From Pleurotus djamor (taxonomy: Eukaryota > Basidiomycota > Agaricomycetes > Agaricales > Pleurotaceae), in the NCBI GenBank assembly GCA_029747585.1, contig JAPEVF010000003.1, positions 186,001-250,000 of the forward strand: a stretch of DNA of 64,000 bases, written 5' to 3'. The notes below the pieces were generated by a model that was given only the letters and a program-made list of their open reading frames with translations, was not told the origin of the DNA and did not search any database. Positions within the stretch are counted from its first letter, which is position 1, and every line of letters starts with the position of its first letter. The position numbers and the translations under genes were made by a program. Shown piece by piece: positions 1 through 12,449 of this stretch.

Positions 1-173
1 TTTAAGGTAGACACACCTCAGGCGAAAGACAGCGAGCGGGTTCAAAGCTGATTCCCTTCGGCGAGGGGATGTCCAACACGGGTTTTTGTGGATGGGTTCA
101 TCATGATGTATACTCCTCGAGGGAAAGAGTACGAAAGTGGGATGACCGGGTTGGATCAACGATATTCTACGCT

Positions 174-2414
174 TCAGATACCGAGCGCAATCGCATTCTC
201 ATGGATATATTTCATCCTCTCGACGCGAAAATCGTCTTTCAATAGCCCCAAGTCGTTACCATTGAGTTGCATAAGAAGCTACCGACGAGAAATCAATTGT
301 AATGGCCAAACGTTATAATTCCTGTAACTTACTTGAGTTTTGGGAGTGTACGGAACCCATTTTAACCCTAACCAAAGCCATTAGCCCCTACAATCTCGAA
401 CCTGAGCTTCCGAAAAATAAGGACATACTTTCAGTTCCTTTGCCATCGTTTGGGTGAAGACTGGATGTAAAGGACAACCAGTAGTCCATCATTACAAGGG
501 AAAGGTGCCTCGCAGATTCAGGTGCGGGTTGTGGCAACGGATTCCCATATACATACGCGATATCAATCCCATGTGCGACTACAGGAAAGCGACATCAGCG
601 TGAATATTCAGAAAAGGCGTGAAGGGTAGACACACTTACCACCAGCGTGTGCAGGTAACGGCGAATGTCGCTCAGTGAAAAGGTATCCATAAGTTCGAAT
701 GCCAGCCCCAGAAAAGGCCAACGCTTGCAATCGAGCCGGAGCGGTAAACCCAATATCGCCGACTATAACCGTGTGATCAATGTAGCTTATCGCGGAGCAA
801 AATGATTTCAACCTACTTACATATGGCAGACATGCGCTTGAATTGAGAACTCAGCCCAAAGGTCTCGTTGCCCGTTCCAAACGGTGAACCTAACGAAGGG
901 ATATCCGGGTATAACTGGAGAATTCTGTCCACAACGCGATCATATACGCCATCCGTCACTGCTGGCCCCCTGAACATCGTCGATAGGGTGTCTTTGATCT
1001 GTTGTGTGCTGTTCACAGTAGTTGGGGTAAAGATGGTCCCTGATGTGGTAGCGACGCTAAGCAGAGGCATCGGGCAGAGGCATCGGCGATGAAAATATCA
1101 CTTACATTCATCAAGATTCGTCCCGTACAGTGTAGGCACCTGGGAAAACCGCCCTTTCTTGTAAAGGCGGGAAGGGTAATCAGGTATTACACCACCAGGT
1201 CCGTCGAGAGCAGGAGCGAAGTTAAAAGGCGTCGTAGCAGCTATAGCTTTCCGGATAATATCTGGAGAGACGGCCTGGAGGCAAGATAGTGTAGCCTTTG
1301 CATCCCGCTTCCCAGAACAATCGACGGCTTGGACGAAGTCGGCGAAGCTAGTGTGTCTTAGTCCGGGCCCGATTGAAGCTGAACTGGCACTACCACTCTG
1401 CAAAATCTATGCCCGCAGGATGAGATTGGGGATGCGGCTAAACCATGACGAAGATGACCGTACCGCTGCACGTGCAACCTTGGGGAACTTCGGGTTGAGC
1501 TGATGGTATGCTATGGATATAGCGCCAGCACTCTCTCCGAAAACGGTGACCTTTTATACACGATCAGAGTGAGGCTAACGCTGCAAGGCACAACGAACTT
1601 TCGCAGGGTCCCCTCCAAACGCATGAATATTCTTCTGAATCCATTCGAGGGCAGTGAACTGGTCTTTCAAGCCAAGATTTAACATATTGACTGTTGACGC
1701 ATCGGGACCAGCGGGAAAGCCCAATGCCGACACGCGGTAATTCAAGCTGACGTAGATTGTAGGAGTCCCCTGCATGGCTCGATGTGAGTAACGACAAGCG
1801 ACTGCTCAGAGGTAAACTTACGCGGACTATGCTTCGCGCCACGAGGGTCTCAGCATCAAATGTAGAGGACGCTCCAACTGTGCGATCGCACAAGCCACGA
1901 GGTGAGTGAAAGTGATATTGAGGACAGACTGGAATCTTACGCGTGAATGCCCCTCCATAGATCCAGACCATGACAGGAAGGCGAGACTTTTTTTGAACAC
2001 CTGCCGGGCGCAAGATATTGAGCGTCAAGCAATCCTCCGAGAGCTCTGCTGGCGCGAGCTAATTCGAGGAATAAACATCAACGGGCACAAAAGTGGGCGT
2101 GAAACTCACCGAAGACGCAGGTTGAAGACAACCAGGACCAAACATAGAAGCGTTGAACGATTTTTCATCTAAACGAACTTTCAAACGTGGAGGTTGGAAG
2201 CGTAATTTGCCAATGGGTACTTCGGCGAAAGGAATTCCTTTGGAGAGAATAAGTCCTGGGCATGAAAGGTTTGGGGGTTATTCTACTCACCACGAAAATA
2301 TTCTTGACCGTTAAGAGATCCGCCGATGATCTCCGTGCGACCAAGGTCGACAACGGGATGTGCAAAGGCAAAGCATGCACAAGAAAGCAGCAGAAAGAAT
2401 GTCGCAAACCTCAT
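174..2414 (-). CDS. Secreted type-B carboxylesterase/lipase, about nine introns
   Basis: Alpha/beta-hydrolase of the carboxylesterase type-B family, expected to hydrolyse ester bonds outside the cell. The start at 2414 opens a signal peptide ([20 protein letters not shown]), followed by a family-typical [17 protein letters not shown] block. The nucleophile elbow reads [10 protein letters not shown] near 1515-1555, with the serine in GESAG. Other exons carry [11 protein letters not shown] (oxyanion region), [18 protein letters not shown] and [13 protein letters not shown] (putative catalytic histidine). The last exon reads [16 protein letters not shown] and ends at a TGA at 174-176; it aligns with the last exon of the paralogue at 38664-40881. 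A TATAAAT lies 54 bases upstream of the start. Introns are inferred from reading-frame continuity and conserved splice ends, so internal boundaries are approximate. Substrate cannot be told from sequence. Confidence 0.88.
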
Positions 2415-2825
2415 GAGTTCCAAGCTCAAGAGGACGTACACGTAAACGGGGGCATCGATTTTGAAGAATTTATACACGAAGAAACAATCAGATGCGGAAG
2501 GGATTCGACGTGACAGCGCATTGTAGCATGAATCTCTCGCGTAGAAGAAGCGAGGCCATCGCCGACTCTGCCCCATTCTGTGTTTCTGTGCGTATGGCTA
2601 CGTTCCCATTTCTTCCCGACGTCCAAAGAGTGCAGGTCGTCCTACACCGTGCCCTTTAGGTAACGTCAGGAGAGTAATGACGCACGCGAAGGTCGTTCGA
2701 GATCACAATGAGTGATGAACTTATCCAATTGTCATCCCTTAACTGAGCGGTTCTTGGACGTAAGCGCTATCGAGACTAGATAAAAGTATCATCATATTTC
2801 CAAAAATGACAGACAGATATAAAAG
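2415..2825. other. Intergenic: carboxylesterase promoter and AN1 gene 3' flank
   Basis: It holds the TATA box at 2468-2474 and the 3' flank of the AN1 gene. I see no other gene here. Confidence 0.6.
2468..2474 (-). promoter_or_regulatory. TATA box of the 174-2414 carboxylesterase
   Basis: TATAAAT on the minus strand, 54 bases before the ATG. The surrounding 50 bases also resemble the sequence upstream of the collapsed copy at 41585-41870, so the promoter was duplicated with the gene. Confidence 0.6.
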
Positions 2826-4034
2826 CTACATAACCAAACATTCTCCCTTGTCGCGGGCCTCTGCTTCTTCAGCCGCCCACTTCGCCTTGTCTTCCTCGGA
2901 TAACAGCTATGCCACAAGGGAACGTGAGCTGATTGATCTAGGTGGGATGGCTGAAGCGAAAGGACTTACCCCCTTCTTCGCACGGGCCTCCATCGCCTTG
3001 CGCCTACTCTCCCTCTCCGCCTTCGCACGACTAGTAGATACATGAAATGGTTGGAATACAAATTATAATTAAGCCGTGGCGAAAATAGATCGTGGAACAA
3101 ATGACATCGGGTCGATTATGCGAGGGGCGGTTATTTGTGGATTATCATGTTTCGTGTTATTATTAGAAGTTGACGTGGAAGCGGGGGAAACAAGCCTAAT
3201 GATACATGAGTGTGATCGAGACTGCACGAAGAAAAGAAATACATACCGGTCTGTCTTTGAGAACGGGAGAGGGGATGCCTTTGATGATGAGGTTGTAGAT
3301 GGCGGGGCAGCTATCGGTCGAGGAGTTGAGGTTGCGGTCGCTGTGGAAATGGGTTTGGACGGCTTCGGCGTAGACACAGATGCGGCTTTCGTAGCAGCGG
3401 ACTTCTTGACATTGGCGTAGAGGTCCGCGAGAGATTTCCCCGGAGCAGAACCCAAAGTGTTTCCGCCTCCCGGTCTTGTGACACTTGGTGCGGGGGACGC
3501 ACAGGCGTGGTCCGCGGGGAATCGGTGCGCTGGACAGAACTGTTGCTTACATTGCTAGCCACATGATATGAGCGATCACAGAGAAGAATAACGGAAGCCA
3601 AAACGTACCGTGCATTTGATGGGTGCAATCAAAGTCTTGCCACACTTTACTCGGGCACAGACAGGACCTGAGCGCGACTTGGCGTCTTTGCCAGTCATGA
3701 CCGAGCAATCCCTCGTCAAGTGCTGCTCCATGCGAATATTTGGATCCTGGTTTGGAGGTATGGCGACAGGTGAATTGCATAACGGACCTATGACGTTGCT
3801 TAGCTTGATGCGTCAAGTTACAGGAACTAATTACTCACAATTGGGTGCAATTCTATCGAATTTACTCTCGTCATAGCTCGGGCACTTGTGCGCCTCAACC
3901 TTGAAGTGCTCTCCGCAGTAAGATTGTTCGCAATGTTGGCATTTGAAGGGCAAGAAATCGACGAGTAAGCAGGCAGGGTCGGAGCATTGTTTCCCGATAC
4001 TGAGCAGATGTGAGTCTCGTTCTGGTGTGGACAT
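2826..4034 (-). CDS. AN1-type zinc-finger protein (Cuz1/ZFAND1-like)
   Basis: The first exon (4034 to about 3840) encodes an N-terminal AN1 finger: CSDPACLLVDFLPFKCQHC, then YCGEHFKVEAHKCP. The next exons encode a second finger (CARVKCGKTLIAPIKC, then CNRFCPAHRFPADHAC). A Ser/Thr/Pro/Ala-rich linker follows, then a charged helix (RAKAERESRRKAMEARAKKG) and a last exon with a conserved-looking LLSEEDKAKWAAEEAE end, stopping at 2826-2828. Two AN1 fingers with a basic/acidic C-terminal tail fit the Cuz1/ZFAND1 group, which is known to bind Cdc48 and the proteasome during arsenite stress. That role is family knowledge and was not tested here. Minus-strand TATAAAG at 4086-4092 may be its promoter. 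Confidence 0.85.
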
Positions 4035-4085
4035 GATGGTGGGGGAAAGAAAGAAGTGGTAAGCCGACTGGCGAGGCAGTGAGGC

Positions 4086-4092
4086 CTTTATA
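4086..4092 (-). promoter_or_regulatory. Possible TATA box of the AN1 gene
   Basis: TATAAAG on the minus strand 52 bases before the ATG at 4034. Confidence 0.45.
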
Positions 4093-4877
4093 GGGAGGCG
4101 ACGCGCGTCGCCTTACAAAGAGTCTTGAAAGAGTGACGACGGCGGACGCAATCACGAAGACGCCGAGAAAGGCTTTATATTCTCGCGATCACATGACGAC
4201 AAGTCAAACTCAGGACCCTTACAACCTTTGAACGCTGTAGACGAGAGCTAAGTAGGACGCGAGGACGTTCGATCGATTTTAGATGGCGGTTCGAACCTGG
4301 CCTCGGCAACCCAGACCGGGCGCTCTGTCTGTTATGATGATACTTTTATTTAGTGTGGATAACGCTTACGTTCAAGAACCACTCATTCTAAGTGTTTGGG
4401 TAAGGCCCCCCCTCGGTGGGAAACCTCTTNCATCGTCTGCTCATTGTGATTTAAATTTTACATAGAACGACCTTCGCGTGCGTCACTACTCCGAGCCTGA
4501 AGTTACCTGAGAGACACGGTATATGACTACCTGCCTTCTCTAACTCGTCCTCTCTCATCGGAACTACCCTCGGGAGCAACATGCGCCTTTCGCGTCGCCG
4601 TCCATCGACTCGGTTGGTCTTGTCCGATCCGACAAGACAGGAGCTCAGAATAAACGGAAGTATGAGGGGCTATATTTAACGACCTCCGTTAGAATTCACG
4701 TCCGGAGAGACAAGCTATACATGGCTCACGGCTGGCTGGTCTGGAACGATTACGGCGGAAATTGGCCACTCGTATACGTCTACCAAAGCGACAGCGATGT
4801 CATCTATTGATTTCTCTGGGGACTTTCCTCCGTCAACACTCTACAGCAATATGGGCTAGGAGCCGTGGTTTCTGGGC

Positions 4878-4885
4878 TATATAAA
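4878..4885 (+). promoter_or_regulatory. TATA box of the lectin gene
   Basis: TATATAAA about 70 bases before the ATG at 4955. Confidence 0.6.
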
Positions 4886-4954
4886 NCCCAGTGACATACC
4901 TGGATGGTTCAGCAGTGTCAACTCGACTTCAGCTGAACACCCACTCCTACCTCT

Positions 4955-6218
4955 ATGGCCTCACTTCGAAACATGTTCTTCAATAGCTGCCTCATTGCTA
5001 CCCTCGGGGTCTACTCTGCCTCTGCACTCACACTTCACTACCCTAGACAAGCTACTTCGTCTGAGATCCACCCCAATGGAAACAAAGCGAAGTGTCTCGA
5101 TGTCAAAGGTGGTGTCGTAGCCAACGACACTCCTGTGCAAATGTAAGTTCTTCCCCGTGTCACTACTNAGTATGAACATCTCACTGACAAATCATCGATC
5201 ATCTCTAGCTACGATTGCAACGGAACTGGCGCGCAGAAGTGGTCGGTCCAGCCAGGAAGCACGAAGGTGCAACTCGCAGGCACTAACTTTTGCCTCGACG
5301 CTAGTTCCAGTAGGTGTATTTGTTTGCTACATTGTAATGGCATGCTCAACTTTTCCCTTCAGCACCTGGAAACGGCATCGGCATGAAGATCTATCAATGT
5401 TTTGCCAACCTTCCCGCGCAACAATGGTTCCTTACCCAAGATGACCGCATCGCGCTTGAGGGCCAAGGTAATGCCATCTTATTTGCTCACGTCTGCACCA
5501 GCCGCTCATTTTAATCCACTTACTAGGCCTTTGTCTCGATGATGCCAATGGAAGCGTTACGAACGGAGCATTCGTGCAAACCTGGCAGTGCACTAACGGC
5601 AACAACAACCAGGTTTGGACCCTTGGTTCGTCTGGCCCGTCCTCAAGTACACCTCCTTCGACGGCACCACATACAACTACGACGCCTCCTGCCACTCCGA
5701 CTTCAAAGCCTTTCATTCAATTGCACCCCAACGGTAACAAGAGCAAGTGCGTCGACGTTCGAGGTGGGGTCGTCGCTAATGGTACTCCTGTCCAAATGTT
5801 CGTTTGTTGTCCTTCAAATCCCAGCCATTCTTCTGACCCTCTCATTTCATTTCATAGTTACGACTGTAATGGATCTGGCGCACAGAACTGGGTCGTCAAA
5901 AATGGTAGTACCAAGGTCCAACTCGCTGGCACCAACTTCTGCTTGGATGCAGGTTCAGGTTAGTATACACACCCACGTTCCATCTCACTTCTCCTGATCA
6001 ACGGTCATTTAGCTCCCGCGAATGGCATCGGCATGAAGATTTGGACCTGTTTCGACAACCTTCCCGCTCAGCAATGGTACTACACTGGTGATCTCCGTGT
6101 CGCTGTCGAAGGACAGGGCCAATGCCTTGACTTGACCAACGGCAACCTTGCGAACAGCAACCAGTTGCAAACTTGGGAATGCACCAACGGAAACACCAAC
6201 CAAATTTGGACCCAGTAA
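4955..6218 (+). CDS. Secreted protein with two tandem ricin-B-fold (beta-trefoil) lectin domains
   Basis: A signal peptide (MASLRNMFFNSCLIATLGVY, ending in SASA) is followed by two copies of one beta-trefoil lectin unit joined by a Thr/Pro/Ser linker encoded near 5635-5705. Each unit has IQLHPNGNKSKCVDVRGG-type starts, GAQxW, AQQW and NQxW motifs (QxW signature) and CLD turns. The first intron is 5143-5208, splitting an Ile codon; the equivalent intron recurs at the same place in unit two, and so does the intron before the GNGIGMKI/ANGIGMKI block. The fold is known from sugar-binding modules. No catalytic chain is attached, so this is a stand-alone lectin and not a ribosome-inactivating toxin. 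The stop is TAA at 6216-6218. Sugar specificity is unknown. Confidence 0.9.
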
Positions 6219-6966
6219 ACGACTCTACCGCTTGGAATGATTCTCCTGTAAACAGAGCAAATGATGGACTCTTCATGGACTCTTCGTATACCTGTATCAT
6301 GTCTTTTAATTCTCCCCTACTTTCCTTTCGCATTCTACGGACTTTTATAAGCACCTTGTATCCTCTTTGCAGTTCATAGCCCCCAATGGTATTGATTTGA
6401 TTATATCGTACAATTCTTAAGCTTGTGTTAGCTGCTTCGTAGATAATCAATCGAAGCAGCAGAGGATGTCAACATGTCAACCCTGAGTCTCCGAGTTCCT
6501 CGCCAATCTCTCACTCGGCTACGAGACAATCACCCAGGCTTCAGGATGAATTCACCAGTCGGACCAACTTATGGGCCATGCACGCCTCGGGATTATTTGG
6601 GCCCCGCGCGTTTCCCCTGCGCCATGCTCACTGTTCAAGTTGCAATAACTTGGCAATAGCCACGACGACCGGTTTTTGCGATGCATTTTCGTTACCGCAG
6701 TACGAAGACCAAGTCCGTCCGAGCTTGAATTCCAGACGATGAACGGCTTTTTCAACGCTCAATCTCGGACCAGATTGTAGATTGACTTTCTGGGTCATGT
6801 GTCTTCAGTCAGTGGAGAAGTCAAAGAGATGCATGCAGTGACATTTCTTTCAGATATCTTCAAGAGACACGGGCCTCAAAGCTTGAAGCCCGACAAAGCC
6901 ATAAAATTAGCCCACATTGGCTTGGGGGCAGCACTTTAGACAACAAGAGAATTGAGCAAAAGAAGA
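6219..6966. other. Intergenic between convergent genes
   Basis: About 0.75 kb between the 3' ends of the lectin gene and the WD40-cyclophilin gene. Short ORFs on both strands have no recognisable similarity. Confidence 0.6.
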
Positions 6967-9475
6967 CTATTCAACGTCGACATTGATGATTTTGATATCC
7001 TCGTACGGCTTGTCGGTCTTGTTCGTCTTGACGTTCTCTATGGCGTGCACAACTTCGAGGCCAGTGAGCACGCGACCAAAAATCGTATGCTTCTTATCCA
7101 ACCATGGCGTCGCCGTCGTAGTGATGAAGAATTGCGAACCGTTTGTGTTTGGTCCAGCGTTGGCCATGCTGACCGTGTACGGTCTNAAAGCCAATGTTCA
7201 TCAGCCATATGTCGACAATAAGGATATACTACTGACCTATCGTGCTTTAGTTCATCAGAGAATTCGTCCTCAAACTCCCTTCCCCAGATAGACGTTCCAC
7301 CTGTCCCATCACCAAGAGGATCACCGGTCTGGATCATAAACTTGGGTATCACTCTGTGGAAGATGACGCCTTCGAAATAACTACTGCGAGCGTGACCAAC
7401 GAAGTTTTCGACGGCCTTGGGGGCCTGAGTAGGGAAAAGACGCATATGAATGTCGCCGACAGTCGTATGGATCGTAGCAGCGTTAGCCAGCGGTGATGGA
7501 CCTTTATTTGTAGTCGTTGTGGTCGCAGCGATGCTTTGCTCCTCTCGGGTAGGACGCTCATTGAAGACATCACGATCACCAGACTTCATGTCCCTGTTGT
7601 AGAGGTTCAGAACCGGTAGGACGAAGACCAGAGGGAAAAGACACGACGCACTCAGGTTCAGATCTTGTGAAGAGGTAGAACCGTTGGCGCTTGTAGCCAG
7701 TACAGAAAAGGTGCGGATCCCTAACGGCCCGCTCAGCCAATATAGGATTGGCAGAGGCCGCCATGGCCTGATCAAAAAAGTGTCACGACAATGTACGAGG
7801 AAGCCATCATGAACATGCGCACCATCGTTGTCACATTCTTCTTGGCAGGAGCCCCCTGATAGACACAAAGATTCATGAATCGCACAGGTTCATCCTTTCC
7901 CAGGAGGCGAACGACACGATTGGTCACGGTATTGACCACTGGGATGCGTGATCAGGTACTGCGCACAATACCTTACCCCAAAGACTCACCTTTGATTCCA
8001 AGTAGCGATGGGTAGATGATGAACGCCCCACTATCATCCCAGATAGCGTTGATCCAATGGCCGGGAACGCGACCGTCAGGACCAGGAAGCTCAAGTTCCT
8101 TCTCAACCGCAAGCCGTCGACCAAACTCCATATCTTCGACTTTGTAGACAGCGGTTCCAGCCTGCTGCATTTCCTGGATCGCAGTAAGGGATTCGTCGTA
8201 CTTCCGTGTGAGTTTGCCCGACAAGAAGGAGAATATGCGGATTTGACGATCCGGGAATGAGAACGTGACGAAAGATGACGAGTCCGGGGAGAGTGTGATA
8301 CAAGTTGGCGCAGATTTCGACTAGAACCACCACGAGCTCAGTTGTGCGTGAACGCAGAAACAATGGCGTGAGCGGACCTTTTTGAAATCGTAGAGGTCAG
8401 TCTCGCTTTTGTATGACCACAAGCCAGGGATGGCTTTGGGGAGTGCGAACGAATCGCGAGGTTCCCAGTACTCCACAAACCCTTGCTCGTCGGCAGAAAC
8501 CACAATGTCATACCGATCGCTATACTGGAACAGCTTGAGACGAGGAAACGAAATGGGTAGGTGATCGAACGCACAGTCAATACGGAGACGGGAAAACGAT
8601 GTAACGTTTCCGCGGTCATGAGAGGTGTATCCGTACCCCGCCCATCGTATATCTTGATCACGCCGGATTGGGAGTCCGAGCTAAGAAAATGAGGCGCATA
8701 AGACGATCGGGAAGAACAGTTGATGGAAAGAGGACGCACACGGCCAACAGAGCTTGAGCTTGTCCGCGACGGTGTACCCAGCAACAAGAACGGGGTGTAA
8801 ATCCAAGTTTGATCATATTGATCATGTCTACAGCATATATGGCTCAAGTGAAGTCCTCAGTTCTGAGATGCGACTACGCACCAAAGTTTACTACGTCAAA
8901 TACCTTCGCCATACCATCCTCTGAGACGCTCGCAAAAAGTTGTCCATCTGCACTCGCGGAAACAGCAAGAACTGGCGACAAATGGGCGCGGTAGTGCTTC
9001 ACAAACTCGATTCCCGTATCTTGCTTTTTCCAAAGCTTGATATGCCCGTCCACCGAAGACGTGATCAGGAAATTCGTCCTGTAATCTAATGATCAACTTC
9101 AAGTTAGCTTCCACGAACCGAGTCCTGACCTTGTCATGACACAGAAGTTGATAACATCACGATGCATAAAGCTTTTGTAGTATTGGTCGGCGTTGGGAAG
9201 GTGCTCGAGGAAAAGACGTTCATGTGGTAGAACTGGTAGAGTTCTACGGTATTTGAGGGTTAATTCATATATTAAACCGACAAGTACGCACCCTTCCTTC
9301 GCTTTTTCTGGCCAGAGGCTTCGTCAGGACCACTCATGGGCATGGGTCCGACATCGTCATCGTCCGAGTCGGAGGCTTCACCATCGCGAGGAGCGATGCT
9401 GCCATTGTTGGGCGCGTCTTCTTCGTTCCGTGGACGCTTACCGAGAGTGGTGGGGTTTCCTTCATCGTCCGACAT
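6967..9475 (-). CDS. WD40-repeat peptidyl-prolyl isomerase, PPWD1 type
   Basis: Multi-exon gene starting at 9475 with an acidic, disordered N-terminus ([13 protein letters not shown]) and a basic patch (GQKKRRK). WD40 exons follow: [20 protein letters not shown], a [13 protein letters not shown] block and IKIYDGRG. The C-terminus is a full cyclophilin domain with [15 protein letters not shown] (catalytic Arg present), [17 protein letters not shown] and [12 protein letters not shown], ending VDVE at 6967-6969. WD40 followed by cyclophilin is the architecture of PPWD1, a spliceosome-associated prolyl isomerase; the nuclear role is inferred from the family. An N at 7185 lies in a splice acceptor (tttNAG) and does not break the frame. 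The start is 234 bases from the antiporter start at 9709, so the two genes share a divergent promoter region. Confidence 0.9.
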
Positions 9476-9708
9476 ATTGAGTTATGAGGTAAAAGCCAAC
9501 CTCTATCTCGAACGAAGGATAGTTCAAGTTGACGTCGACCCTCGTAAACTTGAAGTTCGAATATTGGGCCAAGGATAAGAGTGACCGTGGCGTGACGAGT
9601 CTAAGTGACATCGGCCAGGCCCAGGAATCAGCGCTAATTAATACACAGGGGTCGCTTGCCCTGCGAAAACGTTCTTCCTCCCTCTAACTCCAAACAACAA
9701 CTATACGA

Positions 9709-11995
9709 TGCCTTTGGATTTAGAATTAGTTGAGGTGAGCACTTCTCATAGCCGTTTGAACCCGCCAAAGCTTTTAAATGCTCATCACCTCATAGGTCAC
9801 CCCGACTGGTCTGGCCTATATTTGTCTTGGCGGCTTTGTGGTGGTGGTAAGTCTTGGGATTCTCGATCCTGGATGTAGGCTAAAGGTCTTGGCAAGTTCT
9901 CCATGTTCTCTTTACTCGTCAGGGAAAAGGTGTGTGGCTCGACAATGTGTTGTGACAATTTATTCTGACTGCTAAGTTCTAGCTGTACATCAGTGAAGTC
10001 GTCCTTGGGACCGGGTTTGGGATCTTGATTGGCCCCCTTGTTGCCAATGCCTTCGACCCTCGATCATGGGGAAATGTCTCCAACGCCATAACACTGGAAG
10101 TGATGAGAGTTGTTTTGGGAACAGGCCTTTTCGCCATTGGCATCGAGTTGCCGCAAACTTACATGCTCGATCATGTGAAGGGATTATCCGTGATGGTTAT
10201 ACCTACCATGGCCCTGGGATGGGTTACGGTTGCAGGTCAGAGTTGCGCATTGCGGCCCTCCAAGTCATCGATATCTAACCGAAGCACCCCAGGTATCATG
10301 GATGCTTTATTTCCGCAGCTGAACTTCATCTCCTGTCTGGTCATCGCGGCCTGTCTGACGCCAACCGATCCAGTGATTTGTGCCACAATTGTTGGTATGT
10401 TATCTGCGATGTGTCTTCGCTCCTTCGATCTGACGTCGCTCAGGTGGAAAGTATGCTATCAAACATGTCCCGGAGAATCTGCGCCACATTCTTGCCGCTG
10501 AATCCGCGGCGAACGATGGACTAGCCTATCCCTTCCTGAGCATTTCGATTTATTTGACTGTCGAAGCCTCTCGTCGGGTAGCCATCGCGAAGTGGTTCTT
10601 GGTTGGCTGGCTATGTGAGTTGCTCATAATATACACATGTCGACATTGCTTATTCTCGACGCATAAACAGATCAAGTCATCATGGGAATCGTGATTGGGG
10701 CCATCATTGGATTTTCGTTCTCTCGATTAATGAAGTTCGCGCACGTCAGAGGATACATTGACAGGGAATCCTACGTCGCACAGTACCTCGCCGTCGCCAT
10801 CTTTACAATTGGAGTCGTCCGTACCATTGGAAGTGACGACCTTTTAGCCGCATTCGCTGCTGGTATGTCCTTTCTATTCGGACATTAGGTTCTTCGTTCA
10901 TCGCGGACAACAGGATGTGCCATTTCTTGGGACGGTCACTTCAATGCACAGGTTGAGGGAGAGGTTTTTGCGTCCGTCATCGATCTCGTACTGAATTGCG
11001 CTTGCTTTGTCTACATCGGCGCTTGGATTCCTTTCCAGTCGTTCAACATTCCACAGCTCGGTGTCACACCCTGGGAGCTTACAGTCTTGTCCATTGCTAT
11101 CTTATGCCTTCGGCGGATCCCTTTCGTTCTCATGCTTTACTCTTGGACCCCTGAGATTATCTCGTGGAAAGAAGCTATATTCTGTGGGCATTTCGGTGAG
11201 CTCACTCTCTTTCATTGATGGATTTAACACTGAACACTTCCTCATAGGGCCGGTGAGCTATACTCGTCATATTTTTCTCTTGGTTTCTCACACCCTCTCC
11301 GCGATAGATGGGTGTAGGTGCCATCTTTGTATCGACTCTCGCCCTCACGAGGTTGCCCGAGCCGCAGGACCCCCCTCAGGGGCAAGCTGAGCTCCTCGCG
11401 GTGGTCATTCACCCCATCGTCTCATTTGTCGTGCTTGTGTCTATCATCATTCGTAAGCTACCTGTCCTTCTCGTCGTGTGGCCTTTCATCACATCCTCTT
11501 GTAACAGACGGTCTTTCCATCCCCTTCTTCTCCCTGGGGCGCCGTGCGACACGCACACTGTCTATCTCAACAACTTTTACACGAAGCAATGGTCCTGATT
11601 GGCTGATCTGGACCAGACGAATGCCTCATCAATCGACATCCGTCCCCGACGTGGCCAACGTATGCTTAGAAAACGGAGAGAGAGGTGCCAATGCGTCTCT
11701 TGATCTAGACATAGAATCGGGTAACATCACCAGAGTGCCATCTAAAACTCACCCAGCTTCTCAAGTGACAGCAACAACTAGTCAACAAGACGTCACCCAG
11801 CGCACTTCGTCGGCCACTGCAGAACAGGGGCAAGTAAGTCGGTTGACCAATAGTTTTGAAATAATGATGCAGTTTCCTCTTTTTACATAGGGTGGGCTAG
11901 AAGCCCACATATCCCAGGAGCTTACAGGAAACAAACCCGAGAGCCAAGAGGCCAAAGTGGAGATTAAAACGGTACGGTTCCCTCCAAGTGAATAA
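9709..11995 (+). CDS. Plasma-membrane Na+/H+ antiporter (fungal NHA1 type)
   Basis: Multi-exon CPA1-type cation/proton exchanger. It starts MPLDLELVE at 9709; the next exons give VTPTGLAYICLGGFVVVV and several membrane segments. The family ion-binding motifs are visible: CLTPTDPVICATIVG near 10360 and AAESAANDGLAYPFLS near 10500, the latter carrying the Asn-Asp pair. Later exons give MGVGAIFVSTLALTRLPEP and the cytoplasmic GLSIPFFSLGRR block, where fungal Nha1 proteins begin a hydrophilic tail. The tail ends after a 3' exon at 11891 with a stop at 11993-11995 (frame checked: 34 codons). Expected to export Na+ or K+ in exchange for protons. The tail looks shorter than in yeast Nha1. Confidence 0.88.
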
Positions 11996-12449
11996 CACTT
12001 GCCAAAAGTTGGGCCGAAGGGATAGGAATGCAGAATGACGGCGAGTGTGCCTCCTTAAATTCTTCTTTTGATAAACTATCGCTTCATTGTCTTCTATATC
12101 TGTGTTTCTGTTTGACTGCTTCCCTTCATCTCCTGTAATAGCTTGGCCCATAACTCCGGATACGACACATTTGCGTTGACCCACACTGCCTTGTTCAATT
12201 TTCAACCACCAAAGGCTGTCTACGCCTTGTAAGTCGCTCGAAATATCCAATGGCCACAGAAACAACCCTCTCATCGTTACGAACCGGTTTTCCTGGCTCC
12301 CTCTCTGCGGGACCCTCGGAATAGGAGCGGTCGTTAGGAGATTTTCTCACGGACACATGAGTGTTCCCAGCCCGTGATGCTAACGCGTGGTTTGGCCAAG
12401 GTTCATTTGATCGACATCTTTCTTGCTCCGTTACCACAACCTTCCCCCG
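11996..12449. other. Intergenic, antiporter 3' flank and helicase 5' flank
   Basis: About 450 bases with overlapping minus-strand ORFs that show no family features. I treat these as chance ORFs. Confidence 0.55.

Larger units (their letters stand above)
4035..4954. other. Intergenic, divergent promoter region
   Basis: About 0.9 kb between the minus-strand AN1 gene and the plus-strand lectin gene. It holds a TATA-like element for each gene and N characters at 4430 and 4886. No RNA gene or conserved ORF was recognised. Confidence 0.6.

Noticed and set aside
4288..4305. GGTTCGAACC resembling a tRNA B-box
   Set aside because: The flanking 5-base arms do not pair on either strand, and no anticodon arm or acceptor stem is visible.
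4955..6218. Calling the ricin-B-fold protein a toxin
   Set aside because: Only the lectin fold is present in both halves. There is no N-glycosidase chain.
11897..12437. Minus-strand ORFs between the antiporter and the helicase
   Set aside because: They overlap the antiporter's last exon in antisense and have no conserved features.
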